A DNA stretch of 64,000 bases, taken from the NCBI RefSeq assembly GCF_000521505.1, contig NZ_CP003915.1, forward strand, positions 4,402,001 to 4,466,000. The letters are read 5' to 3'. Source of the stretch: Advenella mimigardefordensis DPN7. GTDB lineage: Bacteria > Pseudomonadota > Gammaproteobacteria > Burkholderiales > Burkholderiaceae_B. Each line of letters begins with the position of its first letter. The stretch's first letter is position 1. A program made the translations under genes and the position numbers. Under the pieces are notes generated by a model, which saw only the letters and a program-made list of their open reading frames with translations, did not search any database and was not told the origin of the DNA. This document shows, one piece after another, positions 1-8,840 of this stretch.

Positions 1-1
1 G

Positions 2-1399
2 GTAACAGGGGCAGCCGATGGTTATGCCAGGATGGCTGACAAGCCCGCCGCCACGCTGCTGCATTGCGGACCCGGCATGGCCAATGGCCTGGCCAATATG
101 CACAACGCCAAACGCGCCCATACGCCCATGGTCAATGTGGTGGGCGATCATGCCAGTTATCATTTGCAATACGATGCACCGCTCACCAGCGATATCGAAA
201 GCCTGGCCACCCCCATGTCCGACTGGGTGCGACGGATTCAGTCGGCCGACGATGTATCAGGTGCCGCGGCAGCGGCCATCACGGCGGCAAATAGTGGTTA
301 TGGCGCAGTTACGACACTGATTCTTCCGGCAGACGCGGCATGGACTGAAACCTCGACACCCGTGCAAAAAGCCGCACCGGTCAAGCGCACGCAGGTTACA
401 CCGGAAGCCTTGCAGGCGGCCACCGAAGCGCTTAATAACGGTCGCAATACGGTGATTCTGCTGTCCGGCAAAGCATTGCGCAGCAAGGCATTGGAAACCG
501 CTGCCCGGATCGCCGAACGCACCGGCGCCCGGTTGATGGCACAACAGTCCAACGGCCGTATTGAGCGGGGTGCAGGACGGGTGAAGATTGAACGCGTACC
601 GTTCAGCGTAGACCTTGCGATTAAAGCATTGCAGGATACCGAGCAACTGATTCTGGTGGGTGCAAAAACACCCGTTGCTTTCTTTGCTTATCCGGGCAAG
701 CCTGGTGAACTGGTTCCCGAACATTGCAAACGTATTGAACTGACGCAACCCGACGATGATCTGCCCGGCGCCCTGGAGGCCCTGGCAGAAGCCGTGGGTG
801 CCACTAACACGCCGGTCACCCTGCTGGCCGAACGCCATGATATCGGCCTGCCTACCGGAACACTGGATGCGGCTGCCGTGATTCAGGCGATTGGCAGCCT
901 GCTGCCCGAGAATGCGATTATTTGCGATGAATCTGTCACCTCTGGCAGGGATTCGTTCAAATCAACATTTGGTTCGGCACCACACGATTTCTTGCAAATC
1001 ACCGGCGGTGCCATCGGCATTGGGATTCCCATGGCCACCGGTGCTGCCGTTGCCTGCCCGGATCGCAAAGTGGTGCTGATGCAGGCCGACGGCAGTGGCA
1101 TGTATACCCTGCAAGCGCTGTGGACGCAGGCGCGCGAACAACTGGATGTGGTCACTATTATTTTTGCCAATCGCAGTTATGCCATATTGCATAATGAATT
1201 TAAGCAGGTGGGCGCCGGCGCCCCCGGCCGCAATGCCCACCGTATGCTGGACCTGGACAACCCCGCCTTCGACTGGGTACATATGGCCAATGCCGCAGGG
1301 GTTGAGGCAGCACGCGTCACCGATACGAAAGCACTGGGCGAGGTATTGAAAAGTGCCATGGCACGCAAAGGGCCGTTTCTGATTGAAGCGGTGATTTGA
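2..1399 (+). CDS. ThDP-dependent acetolactate synthase-like enzyme (5' end outside window)
   Basis: This is the C-terminal ~465 residues of a thiamine-diphosphate enzyme of the acetolactate synthase / benzoylformate decarboxylase superfamily. The frame is open from base 2, where it reads VTGAADGYARMADKP, part of the N-terminal PYR domain, so the true start lies upstream. A central Rossmann-like domain follows. The C-terminal PP domain carries the ThDP/Mg motif ADGSGMYT followed by the FANRSYAIL segment. In this family such proteins are annotated as IlvB-like large subunits that act without a visible small subunit, and none follows here. The substrate cannot be told from sequence; a decarboxylase or carboligase for a 2-oxo acid is the safe statement. 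Family assignment is confident, exact reaction is not. Confidence 0.85.
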   Translation, partial: VTGAADGYARMADKPAATLLHCGPGMANGLANMHNAKRAHTPMVNVVGDHASYHLQYDAPLTSDIESLATPMSDWVRRIQSADDVSGAAAAAITAANSGYGAVTTLILPADAAWTETSTPVQKAAPVKRTQVTPEALQAATEALNNGRNTVILLSGKALRSKALETAARIAERTGARLMAQQSNGRIERGAGRVKIERVPFSVDLAIKALQDTEQLILVGAKTPVAFFAYPGKPGELVPEHCKRIELTQPDDDLPGALEALAEAVGATNTPVTLLAERHDIGLPTGTLDAAAVIQAIGSLLPENAIICDESVTSGRDSFKSTFGSAPHDFLQITGGAIGIGIPMATGAAVACPDRKVVLMQADGSGMYTLQALWTQAREQLDVVTIIFANRSYAILHNEFKQVGAGAPGRNAHRMLDLDNPAFDWVHMANAAGVEAARVTDTKALGEVLKSAMARKGPFLIEAVI

Positions 1400-1414
1400 G
1401 ATTGACGCAAGCGG

Positions 1415-1443
1415 ACGCGGTGGCCTGACTGCCGCGTTTCTTT
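1415..1443 (+). terminator. Probable intrinsic terminator after the ThDP enzyme gene
   Basis: Stem arms ACGCGG (1415-1420) and CCGCGT (1432-1437) are followed by a T-rich stretch, 15 bases after the stop codon. The inner loop may extend the stem with weak pairs. It lies between convergent genes. Confidence 0.5.
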
Positions 1444-1480
1444 GCTTAAGTGTGGTGCTTTTAAATATCTACCGCTGCTT

Positions 1481-2425
1481 TCAGGTTGCAGCGCCGCCAT
1501 CACGAACGCTCGTCGCGTCCAGCATCTGATCAATCCGAGCCTGAATCTCGTTCATTTGAATGCGCATGAACTTGAGAAACTGTTTTGAGCTCTCTGAAAA
1601 CAGTTTGTCCGTCCGAAACAGCAAAATGCAGCGAAACTCAACATCAAACGCCGCACGTCGCAACACGAGCCCGTTGTCTGCATAGCCTATCGCCGTAATC
1701 GGGTTGGCCAGACCCATTCCAACTCCCTGGCGCGCCAACTCGCATACAGTCTGTGAATAAGGGGTCTCTACAACCCGCCGCGGCGTCACGCAGGCGTTCT
1801 GGAACAGCGCATCGAGCCGCCTGCGACTGCCATCCTCCGCATTCAAAGCGATAAAATCCATGCCATCAAAATCGCTCAGTTCCAGGATCCGTTTCCCGCA
1901 TAGTGGATGGTCGCTGTGCATGACCACCACGCCCTGAGTACGGTAAAACAGCGAGTGCTCCAGACCTGCCAACGACATTTCATCTGCCATCAAACCGAAG
2001 TCTGCGTGGCCGGACGTGACATGCGCGTGCACGTCCTTTGAACTCATGATTTGCAGATAGATGCAGGTCTCGGGAAAGCGCTGTCGATACGTCGCCACCA
2101 CACTGGGCAGAAAACTGAAGCCCAGCGCAGGATAGACTGCCATGCACAAGCGGTCTGATCCTGCGGATTTCAGACTGCGAATACGATGTTCTATGGCCTG
2201 CATGCCAACAAAATATTGCTCGATATCATTCAGCAGAATCTGCGCTTCGCGGGTGGGCACAAGCCTTCCGCGGATTCGCTCAAACAGACAGAGATCAGCT
2301 GAGGCTTCCAGTTTGCGAAGCGACTGACTGACCGCCGATTGCGAAATGCCCAACAGGGAAGCCGTTTTGCTTGCAGTACCCGACACCATAACCGAACGGA
2401 AAATTTCAATATCACGTGCGTTCAT
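1481..2425 (-). CDS. LysR-family transcriptional regulator
   Basis: A 314-residue LysR-type regulator: an N-terminal winged helix-turn-helix (about residues 1-60, with SQSAVSQSLRKLE as the recognition region) and a periplasmic-binding-protein-like effector domain. The start at 2425 (MNARDIEIF) is preceded by an AGGAG Shine-Dalgarno, which a longer frame beginning at 2455 lacks, and it matches the usual family N-terminus. It is the last gene of a leftward run after a cystathionine beta-lyase-like enzyme and a polar amino acid ABC importer, 53 bases beyond the ATPase gene. That context suggests it controls uptake and breakdown of a sulfur-containing or basic amino acid, in the manner of OccR/NocR regulators. 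The effector is inferred, not seen. Confidence 0.9.
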   Translation of the reverse strand: MNARDIEIFRSVMVSGTASKTASLLGISQSAVSQSLRKLEASADLCLFERIRGRLVPTREAQILLNDIEQYFVGMQAIEHRIRSLKSAGSDRLCMAVYPALGFSFLPSVVATYRQRFPETCIYLQIMSSKDVHAHVTSGHADFGLMADEMSLAGLEHSLFYRTQGVVVMHSDHPLCGKRILELSDFDGMDFIALNAEDGSRRRLDALFQNACVTPRRVVETPYSQTVCELARQGVGMGLANPITAIGYADNGLVLRRAAFDVEFRCILLFRTDKLFSESSKQFLKFMRIQMNEIQARIDQMLDATSVRDGGAAT

Positions 2426-2478
2426 GCCGGGCTCCTGAAAAGTGAGATATTGCAATCAGACGGGGGAGCTGCAGCAAA

Positions 2479-3249
2479 TTACCTGACCTGGCCCAAAAAC
2501 TGTGCGATGCGCGGGGTCGTCTGCCCGCTGAAAAAAGTCTCGGCGGCACAGTCCGCCAGAATGGCTCCCTGTTCCATAAAGATTATACGGTTCGCTGCGC
2601 TTTTGGCAAACCGGACTTCGTGGGTCACGACCAGCATGGTCATGCCATCACGAGCAAGGTCGCGCATAACATCCAGCACACCGTCGCGCAGTTCGGGATC
2701 CAGGGCAGAAGTGGGCTCATCAAACAGAATCACTTCCGGATCCATGGCCAGCCCCCTGGCAATCGCCACTCGCTGTTTTTGACCTCCCGACAAGTGTGCC
2801 GGATAGGCATCGGCCTTATGGGAAAGCCCCACGCGTTCCAGTAGAGCAAGCCCTTTCTCCCTGGCTGCCTTTACCGGCATACCCTGTACGCTGACCAGTC
2901 CCTCTATGACGTTTGCAATTGCCGTCATATGCGGAAATAAATTGAATGACTGAAAAACCATGGCCGATTTTCTGCGGATTTGTTCAATATCCTTCTTTTG
3001 TCTTGAGGTATAAGGCGTGTTCTCTGCGATGTTGACCTGTATACCGGCAATTTGCACCATGCCACTATCGGGCTGCTCCAGAAAGTTAAGCGATCGCAGC
3101 AAGGTTGTCTTGCCGGACCCTGACGGCCCCATAATGACGACGACCTCGCCTTTATCCACCGCCAGATCCACACCATGCAATACCTTGGTGTCGCCAAAAC
3201 GCTTATGGATACCGCGCGCTGTCACTGTATTATTCATATCAATGCTCAT
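2479..3249 (-). CDS. Polar amino acid ABC transporter, ATP-binding protein
   Basis: A 256-residue ATPase of the GlnQ/HisP class that energises amino acid import at the inner membrane. Walker A is GPSGSGKTTLLR, the ABC signature is LSGGQKQRVAIARGLA, Walker B is VILFDEPTSALDPE, and the switch histidine lies in VVTHEV. The first four bases of its frame overlap the end of the permease gene (3246-3249), the classic ATGA coupling, so both are translated from one message. Length and motifs are normal for the family. The substrate follows from the binding protein and the adjoining cystathionine beta-lyase-like enzyme, and is probably a sulfur amino acid; this is inference. Confidence 0.95.
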   Translation of the reverse strand: MSIDMNNTVTARGIHKRFGDTKVLHGVDLAVDKGEVVVIMGPSGSGKTTLLRSLNFLEQPDSGMVQIAGIQVNIAENTPYTSRQKKDIEQIRRKSAMVFQSFNLFPHMTAIANVIEGLVSVQGMPVKAAREKGLALLERVGLSHKADAYPAHLSGGQKQRVAIARGLAMDPEVILFDEPTSALDPELRDGVLDVMRDLARDGMTMLVVTHEVRFAKSAANRIIFMEQGAILADCAAETFFSGQTTPRIAQFLGQVR

Positions 3250-3896
3250 CGATGATTCCTCGCAAAGCGCTCCTCCAGATAAGTCTGGACGATCGTCAAT
3301 ATCTGATTGATGATCCAGTAGATGGCGCCTACCATCAGGAACATCTCCATGTAGCGAAATGTGGCTGCGCCAACCTGATCGGCAACCCGGGTCAGCTCAA
3401 CCACTGTCACGGTGGAGGCCAGCGATGTATCCTTGACCAGAGCGATCAGCCTGCTGCCTACCGTTGGAATCGCAATGACCAGTCCTTGTGGCAGGATAAT
3501 CCGTTGCATGAGTTTGCGATAACTCAAGCCCATGGACAAACCGGCCTCCCACTGCCCTTTGTCTACGGCGTTGATGCCCGAACGGAAGTTCTCGCTCAGG
3601 TAAGATGCGGAAAATAACGTGAGCGCAATAATCGCAGACGGCACAGGTTCCAGGACGATACCGATGCGCGGCAGGCCAAAATAGATGAGTAGCAATTGCA
3701 CCAGCAACGGCGTACCCCGAAAGATGGATACATAAACGAAGGCAGCATAGCGCAGCACGCGAAACGAGGATATGCGCGCAAGTGCAATAAACAACCCCAG
3801 CACGCATCCCAGCACAAACGAACTGGCCGACAGTAAAAGCGTCAGCAGCAGTGCGTTCTGCAACAGCGGCAGGGCACGCATAAACAGCTCCAGCAT
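3246..3896 (-). CDS. Polar amino acid ABC transporter, permease
   Basis: A 216-residue inner-membrane permease of the HisM/GlnP family with about five hydrophobic segments. The family EAA loop is recognisable around residues 136-156 (KGQWEAGLSMGLSYRKLMQR), which docks onto the ATPase. Only one permease gene is present, so the transporter probably works as a permease homodimer, as in many polar amino acid systems. It starts two bases after the stop of the binding-protein gene and overlaps the ATPase gene by four bases, so the three form one translationally coupled unit. Confidence 0.95.
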   Translation of the reverse strand: MLELFMRALPLLQNALLLTLLLSASSFVLGCVLGLFIALARISSFRVLRYAAFVYVSIFRGTPLLVQLLLIYFGLPRIGIVLEPVPSAIIALTLFSASYLSENFRSGINAVDKGQWEAGLSMGLSYRKLMQRIILPQGLVIAIPTVGSRLIALVKDTSLASTVTVVELTRVADQVGAATFRYMEMFLMVGAIYWIINQILTIVQTYLEERFARNHR

Positions 3897-3898
3897 GA

Positions 3899-4759
3899 CT
3901 ATTTCCCCTCTGCCGCAAGTTCTGCTTTGGCAGCGGCGATGGAATCGAGCATCTTGTAATCCTTACCAACAAATTGATTACTGATCCGTTCGACCGTGCC
4001 GTCACTGAGCATGCTATCCAGCACTTTATTGACCGCGTCCTTCAGCGCGTCCTGGCCTTTTGGCAACGCCGCCGCAGCAAGCTGATAAGTCAGTGGCTCA
4101 CCCACTTCCTTGACGGGAATGCCTTTTGCATGGGCATACTTCATGCCGCCGAAATGCGAGATGATGACGGCGTCGATTCGACCATTAGCAATGTCATTGA
4201 AGATAAGCGCGCCGTTATCATAGCCGCGTATATCGGAGTCGGTCAGGTGTTCACGTGCCCAGCTTTCATTGGACGAGCCGGTAGAAACACCCACCCGTTT
4301 GCCGGCGAGCGTAGCCTTGCTCATAATATCGCTGTTATCCTTGCGTACGAAGATCCGGAAAACTTCCACGCCATACGGTATGGAAAAATCTACTTGCTTG
4401 CGACGAATCTCGGTAGGCGTCATATCATTCATCACCAGGTCGTATTTATCCGTTTTAAGACCTTCGACGAAGTTCTTATACGTATCGCCCACGAATTTGA
4501 CTTTGAACGGCCCCATGCGACGTGCCAGTTCCTCGGCCATGGCAACATCGTATCCTGTCAGCTGGTTTTTCTCGTCAAGCATGCTCCAGGGCGGGCTTGC
4601 CTGAGTATTGGCAATGCGTATAACGCCAGAGGTTTTGATCCGCGCCAGCAAATCCGTCGATTGCGCCAGAGCTGGCGCCACTGCCATTGTGCTTCCCATG
4701 ACGATCAATAGCATTGTCGTCAGCCTGCGTGTCCCGCTCATTTGATTCATTGTTCCCAT
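3899..4759 (-). CDS. Polar amino acid ABC transporter, periplasmic binding protein
   Basis: A 286-residue solute-binding protein of the PBPb (family 3) class. The start at 4759 (MGTMNQ) is favoured by GGAGG six bases upstream; an upstream in-frame start at 4813 has no such site. A signal peptide with the twin-arginine-like but Sec-length run RRLTTMLLIVMG ends near VAPALA. The mature protein has the family signatures SPPWSMLDEKNQLTGYDVAM and YDLVMNDMTPTEIRRKQVDF. It lies between the cystathionine beta-lyase-like gene (125 bases upstream) and the permease (2 bases downstream). The ligand is likely a polar or sulfur amino acid judged only from that context. Confidence 0.93.
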   Translation of the reverse strand: MGTMNQMSGTRRLTTMLLIVMGSTMAVAPALAQSTDLLARIKTSGVIRIANTQASPPWSMLDEKNQLTGYDVAMAEELARRMGPFKVKFVGDTYKNFVEGLKTDKYDLVMNDMTPTEIRRKQVDFSIPYGVEVFRIFVRKDNSDIMSKATLAGKRVGVSTGSSNESWAREHLTDSDIRGYDNGALIFNDIANGRIDAVIISHFGGMKYAHAKGIPVKEVGEPLTYQLAAAALPKGQDALKDAVNKVLDSMLSDGTVERISNQFVGKDYKMLDSIAAAKAELAAEGK

Positions 4760-4884
4760 ATCGCACCTCCAGGTTGTTTGCGTATTGCGTTGTTCCGATC
4801 CCCTTGCGGACATCGAATATTCATACTCCGTTTGTCATTACCTTCGATACTGCAATGTCGCGCATTGACTTTTCGCGTTGGCGT

Positions 4885-6039
4885 TCAGCGCAGGGCCTCG
4901 CTATAGGCATGCAATGCTGTCTGCAGGTCCTCAATGACCAGCGCGGGATCTTCAAGCCCTGCCGATAGCCTGATGATGGCCCTGTCCGTGCGAGGGAAAA
5001 TGCGGTCCCGCTGCATTTGCGCCGGATAAAATGCGATCAGGCTGTGTACTCCGCCCCAGCTTGCACCCAACGGCAGGTGCTTCAGTGCGCGAAAGAAAGC
5101 CGAGTAGGCCGAGTCATTGTCCTGCTTCAACATGAAGGAAAACAGGCATCCACCCGTATTGAAGTTGCGCTTCCATACTTCGTGCCCCGGATCCCCCGGT
5201 AAACAAGGGAACAATATCTCTCGAATGTCAGGCTGTTGCTGCAGCCAGGAGGCAATGACCAGTGCATTTTCGCTTTGACGACGATAACGTAATTCGAAGG
5301 TTTCCAGTCCGCGCAGCACCAGGAAACAATCTTCGGGACTCGTCTGTAAACCCATAATGCTTTGCGTTTCCCGCAACTGCGAAAAGTACTCGAGATTATT
5401 TGTGCTCACTGCACCCAGCAGCAGATCGGAATGACCGCCGAAAAACTTCGTCGCCGCTTCCACGCACAGATCAATGCCGTGCTCAAGCGGACGAAAGCCC
5501 AGGGGCGAGGCCCAGGTGTTGTCTACCATTGTCATCACACCATGCGTGGCCGCTATCGCCGCGATTGCGGGGATGTCCGCCATTTCCATAGTGACGGTAC
5601 CCGGTGCCTCAAGACAAATCATTCTTGTATTTGGACGAATATAGTCTGCTATTTCACCTGAGATATCGGCAGGATAATATTCCACTTCGACGCCCAAACG
5701 AGCCAGCCATTTATCAGCGTAGGTTTTCAGCGCACCATAGCTGGCGGCGGAAATAAGCAGGTGATCGCCACCCTGCACGAATGCCATCACTGCCAGACAT
5801 AACGCAGCTTGTCCGGATGGAGTGACCGCGCAATGCTTACCCCCCTCCAGACGGGCAATTTCCTGTTCCAGCAGACGCGCGGTAGGCGTGCCGGTGATGC
5901 CGTAACTGTACCCATCTGGCTGACGCGATTTTCGATTGATGAAAGACTCTACGCTGTCGAATACCACAGTGGAGGCCCGCCAGACCGGCGGAGAAAGTGC
6001 GGCAAACGCATCGCTTGCGGGGTAATACTTTTTTGTCAT
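4885..6039 (-). CDS. Cystathionine beta-lyase-like PLP enzyme (Cys/Met metabolism family)
   Basis: A 384-residue fold-type I pyridoxal-phosphate enzyme of the Cys/Met metabolism family. The Schiff-base lysine lies in EAATKFFGGHSDLLLG, the phosphate-binding region is TPSGQAALCLAV, and the PLP ring partner aspartate is in MVDNTWASP. These features fit a cystathionine beta-lyase (MetC) that splits cystathionine or a related thioether to a thiol, pyruvate and ammonia. Next to an amino acid importer and a LysR gene it may instead serve catabolism of an imported sulfur amino acid such as cystine, djenkolate or lanthionine. Related family members include gamma-synthases and gamma-lyases, so the reaction is provisional. 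Confidence 0.85.
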   Translation of the reverse strand: MTKKYYPASDAFAALSPPVWRASTVVFDSVESFINRKSRQPDGYSYGITGTPTARLLEQEIARLEGGKHCAVTPSGQAALCLAVMAFVQGGDHLLISAASYGALKTYADKWLARLGVEVEYYPADISGEIADYIRPNTRMICLEAPGTVTMEMADIPAIAAIAATHGVMTMVDNTWASPLGFRPLEHGIDLCVEAATKFFGGHSDLLLGAVSTNNLEYFSQLRETQSIMGLQTSPEDCFLVLRGLETFELRYRRQSENALVIASWLQQQPDIREILFPCLPGDPGHEVWKRNFNTGGCLFSFMLKQDNDSAYSAFFRALKHLPLGASWGGVHSLIAFYPAQMQRDRIFPRTDRAIIRLSAGLEDPALVIEDLQTALHAYSEALR

Positions 6040-6169
6040 AACTGTATCCGGGTTTCTGTCTTAAGGTTCGGACAGTATTACAGAAGTGCGTACCCACGAC
6101 TACAGCTGAAATAATGGACTCTATAAGTAAAACTTAAGTCCCGGGCAGATTGATGGAGCAGCGTGGCCG

Positions 6170-7501
6170 TCAACCCAGTGTCATCACATATTCCCTGACC
6201 CGCTTCAATGCCGCTGCCAGCACGTCCGGCGCAACAGAGCCCAGCGCAATGCGAATGGCATGCGGCACATGCGTGGTGGTGGCAAACGGCTCGGCCGTAG
6301 AGACGGATATCTGCTCTCGCATGAGCGCCATCACAATCTGATCGGCCCGCGCATCCTCACCCAGTGGAATCCATAGAAAATAGGATGCCGGATGACCAAC
6401 GCACGCAATCTCAGACAAAATCTCCCGAGCCATGGACTGGCGCAACCGGGCATCCTCGCGCTTTTGATATTCCAGTTGCAATACAGTACCGTCGCGGATC
6501 CATTCAGTTGCAATTGCACTCATGACGCCTGGCGTGCTCCATGTTGTGGCCCGTATGGCGCGCTCAAGCAACGGCACATGGGCAGGCGGTGCGGCGATCA
6601 GCCCTAGGCGCAGGCCGGCCGCCACGTTTTTCGCAAAGCCGGTGATGTAGATGGTGATATCGGGTGCCAGCTGTGCAATCGGTACGGGCGCATCCTCTAC
6701 CAGATAGGCGTAGGCGGCGTCTTCAATAATCAGCAACCGGTGTTCACGCGCAACGGCAATCAGTTGCCTGCGACACGCTTCACTCATCACCCAGCCCAGC
6801 GGATTATGCATAGTGGGCATGGTGTACACCGCCCGGACGCGGCGCGAGCGGCAGAGTTTTTCCAGTGCAGTGATATCGGGCCCCTGGCCTGCTGCAGGGA
6901 TCGCAAGCAGCTCCAGGTGCAGCACGTCGGCCAGCACACGGAAGCCGGGATAGGTGAGCGCATCCACAGCCACCACATCACCGGGCTTCAGGTTCGCCAT
7001 CAGGGTCATGGACAGCCCGTCCTGCGCGCCATTCACAATCAGAACCTGAGCGGCGTCGACCGTCAGTCCCTGGCTGTCCAGATACTGCGCCATCACTTCA
7101 CGCTCGTGCATCCGCCCGCCGTGCGGTGCATAGCGTAATAACGCAGCCAGATCGCCGGATGTAGCCAATTGACGCAGAGCGTTGCGCAGCATCTCGGTCT
7201 GTCCCGGCAAAGATGGGTAATTGAAATTGAGATCAATCATATCGGCTGCCACTACATGCTGATCAATGCCATGCCCCGATGGCAACGCAATTTCGCGCAC
7301 AAACGTGCCCCGACCCGTTTCACCGCTGACGAGTCCCATGGCCTGCAGTTCGGCATACACGCGCGTCGCCGTAACGAGGGACAGGTGCTCACGCGCCGCC
7401 AGTTTACGATGCGTGGGGAGCCGTGTGCCGGGCGCCAGACGTCCGCTGCGGATGTCCTGAGCAAGCTGATCAACCAGTGTTTTGTATCGCAGGCGAGACA
7501 T
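6170..7501 (-). CDS. MocR-type GntR/aminotransferase transcriptional regulator
   Basis: A 443-residue regulator combining an N-terminal GntR winged helix (LVDQLAQDIRSGRLAPGTRL onward, residues 1-75) with a C-terminal fold-type I aminotransferase-like domain that binds PLP. The PLP lysine region is YITGFAKNVAAGLRLG. I start it at 7501 (MSRLRYKTL), where the GntR homology begins; longer in-frame starts at 7537 and 7621 would add residues without family similarity and would run through a palindrome. It is divergent from the EamA transporter gene, with repeated CATGACAA half-sites between them, so it probably controls that transporter and itself, sensing an amino compound or PLP. Confidence 0.92.
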   Translation of the reverse strand: MSRLRYKTLVDQLAQDIRSGRLAPGTRLPTHRKLAAREHLSLVTATRVYAELQAMGLVSGETGRGTFVREIALPSGHGIDQHVVAADMIDLNFNYPSLPGQTEMLRNALRQLATSGDLAALLRYAPHGGRMHEREVMAQYLDSQGLTVDAAQVLIVNGAQDGLSMTLMANLKPGDVVAVDALTYPGFRVLADVLHLELLAIPAAGQGPDITALEKLCRSRRVRAVYTMPTMHNPLGWVMSEACRRQLIAVAREHRLLIIEDAAYAYLVEDAPVPIAQLAPDITIYITGFAKNVAAGLRLGLIAAPPAHVPLLERAIRATTWSTPGVMSAIATEWIRDGTVLQLEYQKREDARLRQSMAREILSEIACVGHPASYFLWIPLGEDARADQIVMALMREQISVSTAEPFATTTHVPHAIRIALGSVAPDVLAAALKRVREYVMTLG

Positions 7502-7514
7502 ATGAATTTGTATC

Positions 7515-7585
7515 CATGACAATAAATTGATTGTCATGATTATAGATTCTAAGATAGCGCATGGCATAACAGTGGTGCATGACAA
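7515..7585. promoter_or_regulatory. Three CATGACAA half-sites: putative MocR operator
   Basis: A perfect 9-base inverted repeat, CATGACAAT (7515-7523) and ATTGTCATG (7530-7538) with a 6-base spacer, lies in the 5' leader of the MocR gene. A third direct copy, CATGACAA, lies at 7578-7585, exactly 63 bases (six helical turns) from the first. A perfect leftward TATAAT (7539-7544) abuts the palindrome, so binding would block the mocR promoter. Mixed direct and inverted half-sites are known for MocR regulators. Confidence 0.65.
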
Positions 7586-7633
7586 GTGCAATTGCAGATG
7601 TGATGCATATAACGTGATCAATCGGGTGGATGA

Positions 7634-8515
7634 ATGGAACAGGAAAAGGGGCGGACCGGTGGGTCTGCCGGCTGGTTCAACGGTTTTCTGGGCGTACTGA
7701 TTTTCAGCGGCTCGCTGCCGGCAACGCGCGTGGCCGTGATGGAGTTTGACCCGGTATTTCTGACGGTGGCGCGCGCTGCGATCGCAGGCTTGCTGGCCCT
7801 GGTGCTGTTGCTGCTAACCCGACAGAAACGTCCGACGCGTGCACAACTGCCGCCGCTGATCATTGTCGCGCTGGGGGTCGTAGTCGGCTTCCCTCTATTG
7901 ACCGCGCTCGCGCTGCAGCATGTGACCTCGGCCCATTCGATTGTATTTATTGGCCTGCTGCCGCTTGCCACCGCGCTGTTCGGCGTGTTGCGCGGCGGTG
8001 AACGCCCACGTCCGATCTTCTGGCTGTTTTCGGTCACAGGCAGCCTGCTGGTGGCCGGCTTCGCGCTGTCCCAGGATCTTAGCGCTTCGCTGGCCGGTGA
8101 TCTGCTGATGCTGGCTGCCGTATTGGTGTGCGGCCTGGGGTATGCGGAAGGGGCGACGTTGTCGCGCAAGCTGGGGGGCTGGCAGGTGATTTGCTGGGCG
8201 CTGTTGCTATCGTTGCCCTTTATGCTGATCCTGTCGCTGCTGACCATGCCTGCATCGTTCGACTCCATCAGCCAGCCCGCATGGATGGGACTGGCCTATG
8301 TTTCGCTTTTCAGCATGCTGATCGGGTTTGTGTTCTGGTATCGCGGGCTGGCCCAGGGCGGCATTGCTGCGGTGGGACAGTTGCAGTTGCTGCAGCCCTT
8401 TTTCGGACTGGCCCTGGCGGCAGGTCTGCTGCATGAACCTGTGAGCGTGCTGATGGTAGGCGTGACGGTGGCGGTGATTCTTTGCGTGGCGGGGTCAAAA
8501 CGATTTGCGCGTTAG
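7634..8515 (+). CDS. EamA/DMT-family inner-membrane transporter
   Basis: A 293-residue protein with about ten hydrophobic segments arranged as two EamA repeats (roughly residues 12-145 and 155-290). Family members, such as YdcZ/RhaT-like and amino acid or metabolite exporters, move small metabolites across the inner membrane. The internal duplication, small size and lack of a signal peptide fit. It is read away from the MocR regulator gene with 132 bases between the starts, a frequent pairing in proteobacteria. Substrate unknown; export of an amino acid or amine sensed by the MocR protein is the simplest guess. Confidence 0.9.
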   Translation: MEQEKGRTGGSAGWFNGFLGVLIFSGSLPATRVAVMEFDPVFLTVARAAIAGLLALVLLLLTRQKRPTRAQLPPLIIVALGVVVGFPLLTALALQHVTSAHSIVFIGLLPLATALFGVLRGGERPRPIFWLFSVTGSLLVAGFALSQDLSASLAGDLLMLAAVLVCGLGYAEGATLSRKLGGWQVICWALLLSLPFMLILSLLTMPASFDSISQPAWMGLAYVSLFSMLIGFVFWYRGLAQGGIAAVGQLQLLQPFFGLALAAGLLHEPVSVLMVGVTVAVILCVAGSKRFAR

Positions 8516-8602
8516 CGGCTGCAAGGCCGGAAGGCACATAGTCAAAATTGATCATGCTGCGCATATGCGGCATTAGAACGGGTTACGAAATGGAGCCCGT
8601 TG

Positions 8603-8803
8603 ATGCCTGCTTCAAACAAGCCTCGAAATACGTCCAGAGCGCCACACATAAAATTTTTGCGTGATTCTCTAATCTCGCCACCCCGAGCCATTACAGGCAA
8701 GTGCACAGAATCCTGGCTGAAAGACAACAAAGAGGCCATTGAACGTTCTAACGAGTTCGGTGAGCGCTATGGCCCGCCGCTGCAAAAATACCGGATGTTC
8801 TAA
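8603..8803 (+). pseudogene. CcdA-like antitoxin remnant without toxin partner
   Basis: A 66-codon frame whose last 30 residues match the C-terminal toxin-binding region of CcdA antitoxins: ESWLKDNKEAIERSNEF followed by a YGPPLQKYRMF end. The N-terminal half, which should be a ribbon-helix-helix DNA-binding domain, is not recognisable. Codons resembling an NLAT-(LE)-RAIT segment are split between two frames near 8672-8680, which suggests a small internal deletion. GGAG lies seven bases before the ATG, so the frame may still be translated. No ccdB follows; the next gene is convergent. An imperfect dyad at 8554-8573 could be the old autoregulatory site. Confidence 0.55.
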
Positions 8804-8840
8804 AGGCAGTTTTAATGTAGGCCTCCGCTTCTGTCACTTC

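Noticed and set aside
257..838. Long antisense frame within the ThDP enzyme gene
   Set aside because: Shadow of a high-GC coding region; the sense frame carries clear family motifs.
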